Positions 50,055-59,332 are shown, counted from the first letter of the stretch. The stretch is DNA of 64,000 bases from Nonomuraea aurantiaca (GCF_020215705.1 NZ_JAIWNB010000017.1:62001-126000); one strand, 5' to 3'. Program-made: numbers and translations. Notes: a model not told the origin generated them from the sequence alone.

Positions 50055-51203
50055 ATGACGACCATCGCCCGCATAGAGACCTTTCTCGTCGCCCCCCGCT
50101 GGCTCTTCGTCCGGATGGAGACCGACTCCGGGATCGTCGGCTGGGGTGAGGCCACCTGCGAAGGGCGCTCCGAGACCGTCCGCGCCGCCGTGGACCAGCT
50201 CGCGGAGCTGCTGATCGGCCGGGACGCGCTGCGCATCGAGGACCACTGGCAGGTGCTGACCAAGGGCTCGTTCTACCGGGGTGGCCCGATCCTGGCGAGT
50301 GCCGTGGCGGGCCTCGACCAGGCCCTCTGGGACATCGCCGGCAAGCACTTCGGCGCCCCGGTGCATCAGCTGCTCGGCGGCCCGGTCCGGGACCGGATCC
50401 GGGTGTACGGCTGGGTCGGCGGCGACGAGCCCAGCGAGGTCCGCGACCACATCGCCGCCCAGGTCGAGGCCGGGCTCACCGCGGTGAAGATGAACGCGTC
50501 CGGCAAGATGAGCCCGGTCGCCTCGGTCGCCGAGCTGAACGACGTGGTCGCCCGGGTCGCCGCCGCCCGCGAGGTGCTCGGCGACGAGCGCGACGTCGCC
50601 GTCGACCTGCACGGGCGGTTCACCCTGGCCAACGCCCGCCGGGTGGCGCCGCTGCTGGAGCCGTATCGGCCCCTGTTCTTGGAGGAGCCGGTCGTCCCGG
50701 AGAACTCCCACCTCATCGGCGAATTCGTCCGCTCGACCACCATCCCGGTGTCGACCGGGGAACGGCTCTACAACCGGCAGGAGTTCCTGCCCGTCCTCCA
50801 AGCCGGCATCGCGGTCGCCCAGCCGGACCTCTCGCACGCCGGCGGCATCACCGAGGTACGCAAGATCGCCACCCTCGCCGAGGTGTACGACGTGCAGCTC
50901 GCCCCGCACTGCCCGCTCGGCCCGATCGCCCTCGCGGCCTGCCTGCAGATCGGCTTCGCCACGCCGAACTACCTCATCCAGGAACAAAGCATCGGCATCC
51001 ACTACAACCTTGGCGCCGAGGTCCTCGACTACTGCCTCGACAAGACCCCGTTGACCTTCGTGGCCGGGCACGTCGAGCGGCTCACCGCACCCGGCCTGGG
51101 TATCGAGGTCGACGATCAGGCGGTCCGCGCCGCCGACAAAACAGGACACGCCTGGCGCAGCCCCATCTGGCGGCACCGGGACGGTTCCTACGCGGAATGG
51201 TGA
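50055..51203 (+). CDS. dgoD: D-galactonate dehydratase-type enolase
   Basis: 382 residues. Enolase-superfamily metal ligands are visible: DLHGRF (Asp), LFLEEPVVPEN (Glu), STGERLYNR (Glu). The stretch IAVAQPDLSHAGGITEVRKI with LAPHCPLGPIALAACLQIGF and IQEQSIGIHYN is diagnostic for the galactonate dehydratase group. It removes water from a sugar acid to give a 2-keto-3-deoxy acid. Specificity for galactonate versus a related aldonate is inferred from similarity. Confidence 0.88.
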   Translation: MTTIARIETFLVAPRWLFVRMETDSGIVGWGEATCEGRSETVRAAVDQLAELLIGRDALRIEDHWQVLTKGSFYRGGPILASAVAGLDQALWDIAGKHFGAPVHQLLGGPVRDRIRVYGWVGGDEPSEVRDHIAAQVEAGLTAVKMNASGKMSPVASVAELNDVVARVAAAREVLGDERDVAVDLHGRFTLANARRVAPLLEPYRPLFLEEPVVPENSHLIGEFVRSTTIPVSTGERLYNRQEFLPVLQAGIAVAQPDLSHAGGITEVRKIATLAEVYDVQLAPHCPLGPIALAACLQIGFATPNYLIQEQSIGIHYNLGAEVLDYCLDKTPLTFVAGHVERLTAPGLGIEVDDQAVRAADKTGHAWRSPIWRHRDGSYAEW

Positions 51204-51251
51204 ACGTGACCTCTCGGCCGCACCGCCGCCACCTGTGAGAAAGGCATCTGT

Positions 51252-52481
51252 GTGAAGATCATCGCAGCGGACGTCGTCGTCACCAGCCCCGACCGCAACT
51301 TCGTCACCCTCAAGATCACGACGGATGAGGGGATCAGCGGGCTGGGGGACGGCACACTCAACGGGCGGGAGCTGGCGGTCGCGTCGTACCTCGCCGACCA
51401 CGTCGTCCCTCTCCTGCTCGGGCGGGACCCGCATCGCATCGAGGACACCTGGCAGTTCCTCTACCGCTCGGCGTACTGGCGGCGAGGACCCGTCACCATG
51501 GCCGCCATCGCGGCCGTGGACGTGGCGCTGTGGGACATCAAGGCCAAGGCCGCCGGGATGCCGCTCTACCAGCTACTCGGCGGAGCCTCCCGGAGCGGGA
51601 TCATGGCGTACGGGCACGCCTCGGGCCGGGACCTGCCAGAGCTGTTCGACTCGATCCGCCGGCACCTGGAGATGGGTTACCGGTCGATCCGGGTGCAGAC
51701 CTCCGTACCTGGCATCAACGCCGTGTACGGCGTGGCCGCCCAGCCCAGTGTGGACGGCAAGCGGTACGACTACGAGCCGGCCCAGCGCACCGCGCTGCCC
51801 GCCGAAGAGGACTGGGACACCCGTGCCTACCTGCGCCACCTGCCCGGCGTCTTCGAGGCGGTGCGCAACGAGTTCGGGCCCGAGCTGCCGCTGCTGCACG
51901 ACGGGCATCATCGGATGACCCCGATCCAGGCCGCCAAACTCGGCAAGGCCCTTGAGCCTTACGACCTGTTCTGGCTGGAGGACTGCACGCCGGCCGAGAA
52001 CCAGGAGGCGCTGCGCCTGGTGCGCCGGCACACCACCACTCCGCTGGCCATCGGCGAGGTCTTCAACACCGTGTGGGACTACCAGACCCTGATCCGCGAA
52101 CAGCTCATCGACTACGTCCGCTCCGCCGTCACCCACACCGGGGGGATCACGGCCATGCGGAAGCTGCTCGACTACGCCGCCCAGTACCAGATCAAGTCCG
52201 GCATCCACGGCCCGACCGACATCTCGCCGGTCGGCATGGCCGCCGCCCTGCACCTGGACCTGGCGATCCACAACTTCGGTATCCAGGAATACATGCAGCA
52301 CGGCCCGGCGACCAACGAAGTGTTCCAGCAGTCGTTCAGCTTCACCGACGGCTACCTGCACCCCGGCGGGCTGCCGGGACTCGGCGTGGAGCTCGATGAG
52401 AAGGCCGCGGCGCGATTCCCGTACCAACCGGCGTACCTGCCGTTCAACCGGCTGGCGGACGGCACCGTCCATGACTGGTGA
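51252..52481 (+). CDS. manD: D-mannonate dehydratase-type enolase (ManD/RspA)
   Basis: 409 residues. Closely follows ManD: VVVTSPDRNFVTLKITTDEG, LGDGTLNGRELAVASYLADH, WQFLYRSAYWRRGPVTMAAI, DVALWDIKAKAAGMPLYQLL. Metal ligands in LLHDGHHRM, WLEDCTPAENQ, and IGEVFNT; C-terminal WLFxRxxDGTVHDW-like end. ManD turns D-mannonate (from glucuronate) into 2-keto-3-deoxygluconate. Together with dgoD and a PL8 lyase this points to use of uronic-acid-containing polysaccharide. 48 nt after dgoD. Confidence 0.9.
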   Translation: MKIIAADVVVTSPDRNFVTLKITTDEGISGLGDGTLNGRELAVASYLADHVVPLLLGRDPHRIEDTWQFLYRSAYWRRGPVTMAAIAAVDVALWDIKAKAAGMPLYQLLGGASRSGIMAYGHASGRDLPELFDSIRRHLEMGYRSIRVQTSVPGINAVYGVAAQPSVDGKRYDYEPAQRTALPAEEDWDTRAYLRHLPGVFEAVRNEFGPELPLLHDGHHRMTPIQAAKLGKALEPYDLFWLEDCTPAENQEALRLVRRHTTTPLAIGEVFNTVWDYQTLIREQLIDYVRSAVTHTGGITAMRKLLDYAAQYQIKSGIHGPTDISPVGMAAALHLDLAIHNFGIQEYMQHGPATNEVFQQSFSFTDGYLHPGGLPGLGVELDEKAAARFPYQPAYLPFNRLADGTVHDW

Positions 52482-52576
52482 ACGCGGCGGATCCTGTCGG
52501 CGCGGTGATCCGGGCCGTGGGTAAGTCGACATATGATCCTTTGAGCTGATATTCGCCCGATTGTCGGAAGGCCGCC

Positions 52577-54874
52577 ATGACCCACCCCCTCAGCCGGCGG
52601 TCCGCCCTGCTGGGCACCTCGGCCGTGGCCGGCCTCGCTCTCTGGGACAGACCGGCGGAGGCGGCCGGCACCGCCACGGTCGGTGCCGCCACGTTCGACG
52701 CCGCGCGTGAACGATGGGTGAGCCTGCTGGCCGGCGGGTCGTACGACTCCGTCTACACCGACAAGGCGCAGGCGGTCGACGGCTCGGCCAACGCGGTGCT
52801 GCGCAAGCTGAAGCCCGCCCCAGGCCGCCCGAGCCTGTGGCCCGACCTGCCGCTCGACGACCCCCGTACGGGCAACTTCAACCGCGCCTACAACCGCATG
52901 CGCACGCTGGCGCTGGGCTGGGCCACGCCGGGCACCACCATGCACCGGGACGGGCAGGTCGCCGAGACCGCGATCATGGCGCTGGACTTCCTGTACGAGC
53001 ACGCCTACCACGAGGGGCTCGACCGGCGGGGCAGCAACTGGTACTGGTGGGAGATCGGCGTCCCCCGCGCGCTGACCGACACCTGCGCCCTGCTGTACGA
53101 CGGCCTGCCCAAGGACCGCCTCGAGCGCTGGCTGCGCCCGTTGCGCCGCTGGTGCCCCGACCCCGAGCGCCGCGTCAGCCACCCGGGCGTCGTCGAGACC
53201 GGCGCCAACCGGGCGGGCAAGGCCACGGCGGTGGCGATGCGCGGATTGCTCACCCACGACGCCCGCCTCATCAAGCGGGCCAGGGACGCGGTCTCCGACC
53301 TGCTGCGGCCGACCAGGGGCCCCGGCGACGGCTTCTACCGTGACGGGTCGTTCATCCAGCACGACGTGTACCCCTACACCGGCAGCTACGGCGTGGACTA
53401 CCTGGAGAGCGTGGCCAAGCTGATCGCCATGCTCGCGAGGTCACCGTGGGAGATCAGCCGAATCGGCAACGTCTACGACCTCGTGGATCGCTCCTTCGCG
53501 CCGTTCATCTTCGACGGGCTGATGATGGACTGTGTACGCGGCCGGCAGATCTCGGTGCAGGGCCACCGCGACCACCACTCGGGAGAGAAGGCGGTCGAGT
53601 CCATCCTCACCCTGCTGGAGGCGGCGCCCGAGCGCTATGCCCAGCGCTGGCGACCGCTGGTGAAGGGCTGGCTCACCCGCAACCAGGCCGCCCCCACGCT
53701 CCCAGCGCTGGCGAGCATCGCCGGGGCCAAGGCCCTGCTGGAGGACCCGTCGGTGCCGGTGGGCCCACGCATGACCGGGACGTACGTCTTCGCCGACATG
53801 GACCGGGTCGTGCACCGCCGTCCGACCTGGGCCTACGCGATCGCGATGAGCTCGGAGCGCATCGGCGCGGCCGAGGCCATGAACCAGGAGAACCTGCACG
53901 GCTGGTACACCGGCGACGGCATGACCTACCTCTACACCGCCGACCTCACCCACTGGAACGACGACCTGTGGCCCACGATCGACCCGCACCGGCTGCCGGG
54001 CACGACGGTCGACACGCGCAGACGCGCCGATCTCCCGTACGGCAAGCGCCGCCTGCCACCCACCCCGTGGGCGGGCGGCGTGGCGCTCGACGGCGAGTAC
54101 GGCGTGGCGGCCATGAAGCTGATCGCCGACGGCTCCTCGCTGCGGGCCAAGAAGGCGTGGTTCCTGCTCGATGACGCGGTGATCGCCCTCGGCACCGGCA
54201 TCGCGGCCTCCGACGGCCGCCGCATCGAGACCATCGTGGAGAACCGCAACACCCACGACTGGCATCCGCCGCTGACCCGGGGCGACGGCTGGGTCCACCT
54301 GTCCGGTGTGGCCGGCTACGCGCTGCTCGACGACGCCGAGGCGAAGGTGGTCCGCGACCAGCGCACCGGCCGCTGGCGCGACATCGACAAGGGCGCCACC
54401 ACCGGAGGCGACACCACCCCCGTCACCAGGCACTACACGACGATCCTCATCGACCACGGCGTCGATCCGCGCAAGGCGCGCTACGCCTATGCCGTCCTGC
54501 CCGACGCCTCCGTCGCGCAGACCGCGGCTTACGGGCGGCTGATCAAGATCCTCGCCAACTCCCGGGCGGTGCAGGCCATCTCCCGCGACAACGTGCTCGC
54601 CGCCGTCTTCTGGCGCGCGGGGACCGTCGAGACCGCGGACGGACCGCTGACCGCCGACGGCCCCTGCACGCTGCTGATCCGCCGCGACCACCAGCGGGTA
54701 CGGCTGGCGGTCTCCGACCCGTCCAGGACCGCCGACGAGGTGAAGATCACGCTGCCCTGGCGGGTGAAATCGGTCGGGAAAAAGGACCGCAGCGTGCGCA
54801 AGTCCAAGCACGCGGTCAAGGTGGAAGTCGGTGGCAGCCGCGGGCACGCCCACACGGCGGAGGTCCACGTCTGA
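52577..54874 (+). CDS. Polysaccharide lyase family 8, Tat-exported
   Basis: 765 residues. Tat signal: SRRSALLGTSAVAGLALW then AEAAG. The (alpha/alpha) catalytic domain contains NWYWWEIGVPRAL, the Asn/His/Tyr catalytic set in ETGANRAGKA, DGSFIQHDVYPYTGSYGVDY and RGRQISVQGHRDHH, and is followed by the beta-sandwich domains (VFADMDRVVHRRPTWAYAIA, MNQENLHGWYTGDGM). PL8 enzymes cleave hyaluronate, chondroitin or xanthan by beta-elimination next to a uronic acid. Xanthan or glycosaminoglycan would both feed glucuronate to the mannonate dehydratase. 95 nt separate it from manD. Confidence 0.93.
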   Translation: MTHPLSRRSALLGTSAVAGLALWDRPAEAAGTATVGAATFDAARERWVSLLAGGSYDSVYTDKAQAVDGSANAVLRKLKPAPGRPSLWPDLPLDDPRTGNFNRAYNRMRTLALGWATPGTTMHRDGQVAETAIMALDFLYEHAYHEGLDRRGSNWYWWEIGVPRALTDTCALLYDGLPKDRLERWLRPLRRWCPDPERRVSHPGVVETGANRAGKATAVAMRGLLTHDARLIKRARDAVSDLLRPTRGPGDGFYRDGSFIQHDVYPYTGSYGVDYLESVAKLIAMLARSPWEISRIGNVYDLVDRSFAPFIFDGLMMDCVRGRQISVQGHRDHHSGEKAVESILTLLEAAPERYAQRWRPLVKGWLTRNQAAPTLPALASIAGAKALLEDPSVPVGPRMTGTYVFADMDRVVHRRPTWAYAIAMSSERIGAAEAMNQENLHGWYTGDGMTYLYTADLTHWNDDLWPTIDPHRLPGTTVDTRRRADLPYGKRRLPPTPWAGGVALDGEYGVAAMKLIADGSSLRAKKAWFLLDDAVIALGTGIAASDGRRIETIVENRNTHDWHPPLTRGDGWVHLSGVAGYALLDDAEAKVVRDQRTGRWRDIDKGATTGGDTTPVTRHYTTILIDHGVDPRKARYAYAVLPDASVAQTAAYGRLIKILANSRAVQAISRDNVLAAVFWRAGTVETADGPLTADGPCTLLIRRDHQRVRLAVSDPSRTADEVKITLPWRVKSVGKKDRSVRKSKHAVKVEVGGSRGHAHTAEVHV

Positions 54875-54983
54875 GGCGCAAGGGCAAGTCCGGCTGAGGA
54901 ACGGTGAACAGCCGTCGGCACTCGCGAACTTTCCCTCGTGCCGGAGCGACGAACTACGAAGTCGACCACTACGGAGGCAGTAG

Positions 54984-55394
54984 ATGACTTCGCCCTTGGC
55001 TGTGGAACCATCGTTGACCCGCTCGCACCGGTTGCGGCGGCTGAAGGGACTCGGGCTGGTCGTTCTCGGCATCGCGCTGGGTGTGGTGCTGTCCGTCGCG
55101 GTGCGGTGGCCGCGGTCCGAGGTGGTCTATCGCAGCGACCAGCCGGCCACTGTGGCCTACGACGACGATTCGAAGCATCTGCTGGCCTTGATTCGCCGGA
55201 GTGCCCTTCTCGGGGAGTCGCACCAGATCTTCGTCGGCCGGGACACCAGCCTTTCTTATGGCCATTGGGTGGACATCGAAACGTCCGCCGACTCTGTCAA
55301 GACGACAGAGTGGACGACCGCCGGGGTACGGGTGCTTTTCAACACCGGGCACGAGCTCTTCATCCCCGCCAAGTACTTCATCGGCGGAAGGTGA
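54984..55394 (+). CDS. Hypothetical single-pass membrane protein
   Basis: 136 residues. One membrane helix (residues about 22-42: LKGLGLVVLGIALGVVLSVA), preceded by a basic N-terminus and followed by an extracytoplasmic domain of about 90 residues with mixed strands (HWVDIETSADSVKTTEWTTA, VRVLFNTGHELFIPAKYF). No cysteines. I do not recognise the family. A GGAGG-like RBS (GGAGGC) is just upstream. GC at third positions is a little lower than in neighbours. Confidence 0.65.
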   Translation: MTSPLAVEPSLTRSHRLRRLKGLGLVVLGIALGVVLSVAVRWPRSEVVYRSDQPATVAYDDDSKHLLALIRRSALLGESHQIFVGRDTSLSYGHWVDIETSADSVKTTEWTTAGVRVLFNTGHELFIPAKYFIGGR

Positions 55395-55617
55395 CCCCGG
55401 CCGGGCGAACGCTCAGCGACCCCCGGACCGTCCAGAGACGGGGTTTCGTCGAGCAGGACCCCGCGGGGTACGACAGAGTACGCCAGACTGTTCGCTCTTC
55501 AGGCGTCCGGTTACCACGCCGAGACCGCAGCCGGGCGCTGACCCGCTCGGCCCGTCGGTTACGCTCGCTCGGCCCGCCAGACAGGCCCCCCGGCCCGCCG
55601 GCTGCCCGGCCCGCCAG

Positions 55618-56586
55618 TTACGGGCGCGCGAGCCCGGTCACCGTGCGGGCGCGCAACAGGTGCGGGTGCAGGAGTTCGGCTCGTTGCCTGTCTACGCCGG
55701 CGGCGAGCGCGGCGTCGGTGAGCGCGGCCCCGAGCCATTCGAGGTCCACGCTCCGGCCGTCGTCCCGCCTGATCAGCGGCTCTCCAGGGGCCCGGCTGCC
55801 GCACAGCGCGCGCAACAGGTGGCGGACCTCCGGCGACACCGGGAACGCGACGACGCCATCACGGCCGTTGCGCAAGGTGATCAGGGTCAGCCGGTCGGCG
55901 GGGGCCGAAGGGCGGACATCGTGGGCGGTCAAAGCGGCCAGCGCCTCCACGGAGGCGCCGGTGGCCTCCAGCAGCGCGACGGCGAGGGCCTCGGCCCACC
56001 GGCCGTCGTCGGCCAGCCGCCCGGCACCTGTTCGCAGCAGGCGCCGTTCGGCCGGGGTGAGCGGCGGCGTGCCGGTCACGCAGCGGTGAGACCGATCAGC
56101 GCCGGTTCGCCGGGCGAACGCGTAGAAGGAGGCCAGCGTGGCCCGTCTCCGGATCACCGTCGCCCTGGTCAAGGGCTTGCCGGAGGTGCGTACGCCGGTG
56201 GTGAGGGCGGTGTAGCAGTAGGCGTCCAGTTGGGCCTCGGTGGCGGTGAGCAGGCCGAGGGCCGGCTCGGCGGTGTGCAGCCAGCGCAGGAACGAGGCCA
56301 GGACCCGCAGCCGTGTCTGTCGCAGGGGCGCGGAGGGCTTCTCGCGAAGCCAGGCCGTCACCGTCCGCCGGGTCGGCGGATCCAGCGCGTCCACAAGATC
56401 GACGTCGGCGGCGGGGACCTCGCCCCCGTCACCAGGGCGCAGGCGCGGCCGTAATCCCGGGATCTGCCCGACGCCGACCGGCTCTGGATGGCGCGCGGGT
56501 CTCATGGGGTCGCCGTCGAGAAGGGGAGACGCGAGGCCGCCCCCGAACGCGCGCGGGACTCGCGCGGTGGTCTCCGCTTCGACCAT
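55618..56586 (-). CDS. Degenerate tyrosine recombinase/integrase-like protein
   Basis: 322 residues from ATG 56586. The order of parts fits a phage-integrase family protein: an N-terminal SAM-like helical core-binding domain (LRVLASFLRWLHTAEPALG, RATLASFYAFARRTGADR) and a catalytic-like domain (LLEATGASVEALAALTAHDV; LITLRNGRDGVVAFPVSPEV; LLHPHLLRA). The Arg of the usual TGLR-x-SE is Ala/Ser here, and the protein ends right after HPHLLRARTVTGLARP, before the Tyr nucleophile. It should not recombine DNA. The gene follows a small frame by 2 nt. It could be a decayed integrase or a repurposed DNA-binding protein. Confidence 0.6.
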   Translation of the reverse strand: MVEAETTARVPRAFGGGLASPLLDGDPMRPARHPEPVGVGQIPGLRPRLRPGDGGEVPAADVDLVDALDPPTRRTVTAWLREKPSAPLRQTRLRVLASFLRWLHTAEPALGLLTATEAQLDAYCYTALTTGVRTSGKPLTRATVIRRRATLASFYAFARRTGADRSHRCVTGTPPLTPAERRLLRTGAGRLADDGRWAEALAVALLEATGASVEALAALTAHDVRPSAPADRLTLITLRNGRDGVVAFPVSPEVRHLLRALCGSRAPGEPLIRRDDGRSVDLEWLGAALTDAALAAGVDRQRAELLHPHLLRARTVTGLARP

Positions 56587-56588
56587 GC

Positions 56589-56702
56589 TCAGCACGCGGC
56601 CGACGCCGTGACCAGGTCGGCGTTGAACATCGCGGCAGCCTCGCCGGCCGACCCGAGGGCGCGGCGGCCCGTGCCTGACAAACCCATCATGAACTCGATC
56701 AT
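56589..56702 (-). CDS. Possible small protein upstream of the integrase-like gene
   Basis: 37 codons (MIEFMMGLSGTGRRALGSAG, then EAAAMFNADLVTASAAC). Its stop is 2 nt from the ATG of the integrase-like gene (TGA-GC-ATG), implying coupling. The frame stays open about 20 codons further upstream without a clear start, so it may be the tail of a longer, truncated protein. Not recognised. Confidence 0.35.
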   Translation of the reverse strand: MIEFMMGLSGTGRRALGSAGEAAAMFNADLVTASAAC

Positions 56703-56818
56703 CTCATGGAGCGTCGCCAACAATCCTCGCTGCCCCGGTGGACAGCGGCTGTCAGCTTTGAGCGCAGCCGCCGGGCACCACCGGTGGATGGTGGCATGCG
56801 TAGAGCCGGGAGGCCGAG

Positions 56819-57304
56819 TCAGCGGGCGTTCGTCGCTGCTCGGCTCACTGGAGAGTGCTCGGTGGGCGAACTCTTCAGGACACCGCCGAGGGTGAGCCGC
56901 AACAGCCGGCGAGCGCTGTCGGGATCGCCGTCGGAGGCCACGGAGATGGCGTTGGCCAGGGTTATGAGGTCGTGGGTCGTCGCCTCGGTGCGCAGGACGC
57001 TCGCTTCCTCCGCGTCCGTCACCAGACGCGTCGCCGCATCACGTATCAGGCCGTGGCAGCTGTCTTCCGCGGCGACAGCGCAGTCCGGGGTCGACAGCAG
57101 GGCCGTCGCGAGTCCGCGTGCGGTCGCGGTGTACGTCGTCACTTCCTCGAGCCACGCGGCGAGCGCATCGCCGGGAGCCAGGCTGTCGGCGAGCTCTCGG
57201 GCCCGACGGCTGAGCCGTTCCACGCCCTCGTGGAACACCGCGTTGAGCAGGTCGTGTCGCGAGGGGAAGTGCCGGTGCAGGGTGGCTGAGCCGACACTCG
57301 CGCG
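56819..57304 (-). pseudogene. TetR regulator lacking its N-terminus
   Basis: The frame begins in the middle of the HTH (SVGSATLHRHFPSRHDLLNA, VFHEG) and continues through a complete C-terminal ligand domain (RARELADSLAPGDALAAWLE, VTTYTATARGLATALLSTPD) to the stop at 56819. The first ~35 residues with helix 1-2 are missing; the break at about 57305 coincides with the start of the NmrA-like remnant on the other strand. A 139-residue fragment could start at GTG 57238, but cannot bind DNA. Confidence 0.75.
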
Positions 57305-57316
57305 GATTCATCATTC

Positions 57317-57858
57317 GTGCTGGTCACCGGGGCGACCGGTCGAGAGGGCGGGGCGACCGCGCGGGCCCTGCTCCGAGCGGGAACGGACGTGCACGCTCTT
57401 GTACGCGATCCCACCTCGCCGCGCGCACAGGAGATCGCCGCTCACGGTGCCACGCTCGTGACGGGCGACCTGGAGGACCCGGCTTCGTTGCTGACGGCCC
57501 TCGACGGGGCCCGAGACGTGTTCTCGATGCAGATGCCCGACCTGGCCGATCTCATGGGCGACTCGGAGGTGCGGTACGCCGGCAATCTCGCCGCGGCGGC
57601 GCAGAAGGCCGGCGTCGAACAGATCGTGCACACCTCGGTGTCGGGGGCAGGCCAGCCGCGATCCTCTCCGAGGTCCGCGGAAAGCCCATCACCCTTCCCG
57701 CCGACCTGTCGGAGGTACGGGCCGCCGGCCTGCGCAGCGAGTATGTCCTGTCGCAGCAGTACGCCAGCCTGCACCCCGCACCGGCGCGTCCCGAGTTCGC
57801 CCACGCCCTCGCGATCCCGGCCACGACCTTCACCGACTGGGCCCACGCCACCCTCTGA
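57317..57858 (+). pseudogene. NmrA-like NAD(P)-binding protein, frameshifted with internal deletion
   Basis: Starts with VLVTGATGREGGATARALL and VHALVRDPTSP, the Rossmann motif of NmrA/HSCARG proteins, through AAAAQKAGVEQIVHTSVSGA. At about 57650 the frame is lost and a middle piece of perhaps 80-100 residues is missing; the natural C-terminus continues in another frame (LSEVRGKPITLPADLSEVRA, TTFTDWAHATL, stop 57856-57858). The first codons of the gene may also be lost at the junction with the TetR remnant. Confidence 0.75.
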
Positions 57859-57919
57859 ACACGACGTTCCCCACGGGCCTTGACCTCTACAGGCCGGACG
57901 CCATCGCCGCTGCCGTGAG

Positions 57920-58561
57920 CTAACAGCTGTGTGACGGCGTTCGGAAGAGACGTTCGATGATGGTCTGCCAGCTGTCGGCCAACGGGACGGAGGCCGGGGT
58001 GGGGTCGGCCGGGACGGGTGGCGTCATGCCCAGATAGAGCAGGATCGGGCCTTCGAGGGCGGCGGTGAGCTGGACGGCCAGACTGTCGAGGTCGGCGAGG
58101 TCCAACTGCCCGTGTTGGCGTGCCTGCCCCAGGAGCATGCGGATGTGCACCCGGGAGAGGTTGTGCTCGCCGACGGGGACGGGCTGGTTGCGGTCCAGGG
58201 CCGCGCGGACGATCGCGTGGTGGTCGAGCAGAAAGGCGATGCGGGCCCGGCCGTAGGCGATCAGCCGCCGCACCGGGTCGGCTCCGGGGCCGAGCGGCGG
58301 TGGCCCGCCCATGACGGCCTGCTGGAAGGCGCGGTCGTCCTCGTCCACCAGGGCCTGGAAGATTCCCGCGCGGGTGCCGAACCGGCGAAAGACGGTCCCT
58401 TTGCCCAGGCCGGCCCGTTCGGCCAGGCCGTCCATGGTCACCTTCTCCACCCCGTGCTCGGCGATCATCTCGCGGGCCACCTGGAGCAGTTGCAGACGGT
58501 TGCGTGCCGCGTCCACGCGTTCGGCACGGGGACGACCGAAGGGCACCACAGGGAGATCCAC
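57920..58561 (-). CDS. TetR family repressor
   Basis: 213 residues from GTG 58561. HTH: VTMDGLAERAGLGKGTVFRR, FGTRAGIFQALVDEDDRAFQ. The C-terminal domain has the common PVRRLIAYGRARIAFLLDHH helix. It is divergent from the azoreductase-like gene, with an inverted repeat in the 138-bp gap, so it should repress that gene and itself. Confidence 0.92.
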   Translation of the reverse strand: MDLPVVPFGRPRAERVDAARNRLQLLQVAREMIAEHGVEKVTMDGLAERAGLGKGTVFRRFGTRAGIFQALVDEDDRAFQQAVMGGPPPLGPGADPVRRLIAYGRARIAFLLDHHAIVRAALDRNQPVPVGEHNLSRVHIRMLLGQARQHGQLDLADLDSLAVQLTAALEGPILLYLGMTPPVPADPTPASVPLADSWQTIIERLFRTPSHSC

Positions 58562-58588
58562 AAGTTCTCACCCTACCCCTGGAGTAGA

Positions 58589-58608
58589 AAGCGGGGTAAA
58601 GTCCGCTT
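58589..58608. promoter_or_regulatory. TetR operator candidate before the azoreductase-like gene
   Basis: AAGCGG at 58589 and CCGCTT ending at 58608, an inverted repeat around 8 bp, flanked by TAG/TAT. 28 bp from the tetR start and 91 bp before ATG 58700. Confidence 0.55.
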
Positions 58609-58699
58609 ATGCTGAGGCGAGTCACGGCACTGGCACCCCGGCCAGACCCGCCGCCGACCCCGCTGAGCCGCATGACGCGGCACTCCAAAGGAGACGATC

Positions 58700-59332
58700 A
58701 TGAGCCTGTTCCGGCTGGACGCCAGCATCCTTCCCGGCACCTCTTCCAGCGCCGAGCTCGCCGACCTCGTCGAAGCCGAGTGGACCGCGACCCGGCCCGG
58801 TGTGCCCGTGGTGCGCCGTCACCTGGCCACCGACCCGCTGCCCGCCGAGGCATGGGCGCTCGCGGCGACCGCGGGATTCACCCCCGAGCCCGACCGCACC
58901 CAGGCGCAGCGCGACGCGCTCGCGCTGGCCGTGCGGCTCGCGGCCGAACTGGAGGCGGCCGACGCGGTCCTGCTGGCCGTGCCGCTGTACAACTACGGGG
59001 TCTCCCAGCACTTCAAGACCTGGGCCGACCTGGTCATCGCCGGGGCGGGCACCGGCACCCCGGTGCTCAAGGGCAAGCCGACCGTGCTGGCCACCGTACG
59101 TGGGGGCGGCTATGGACCCGGCACCCCACGCGAGGGCTGGGACCACTCCACCCCGTACCTGACGCGGGTCCTGGCTGACATGTGGGAGGCCGACCTCACC
59201 GTCGTCGAACGGGAGCTCACTCTCGCCGCCGCAAATCCGGCCATGGAAGCGCTGCGCCCGCTGGCCGCGCAGCTGCACGGCGACGCCCTCGCCGCCGCCC
59301 GCGACGCGGGCCGAGAGCTGGCCGCCAAGTAG
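58700..59332 (+). CDS. FMN-dependent NADH azoreductase-like flavoprotein
   Basis: 210 residues. Flavodoxin-like fold: FRLDASILPGTSSSAELADL (phosphate loop), VLLAVPLYNYGVSQHFKTWA, DLVIAGAGTG and the VLATVRGGGYGPGTP loop, as in AzoR-type NAD(P)H:quinone/azo reductases. RBS AAAGGAG precedes ATG 58700. Probably a TetR-induced quinone detoxification enzyme. Confidence 0.9.
   Translation: MSLFRLDASILPGTSSSAELADLVEAEWTATRPGVPVVRRHLATDPLPAEAWALAATAGFTPEPDRTQAQRDALALAVRLAAELEAADAVLLAVPLYNYGVSQHFKTWADLVIAGAGTGTPVLKGKPTVLATVRGGGYGPGTPREGWDHSTPYLTRVLADMWEADLTVVERELTLAAANPAMEALRPLAAQLHGDALAAARDAGRELAAK

Noticed and set aside
53441..55072. 543-codon minus-strand frame opposite the PL8 lyase
   Set aside because: No recognisable motif, overlaps the well-supported lyase gene.
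55395..55617. Attachment site linked to the integrase-like gene
   Set aside because: No tRNA end or paired direct repeat is visible, and the recombinase lacks catalytic residues.
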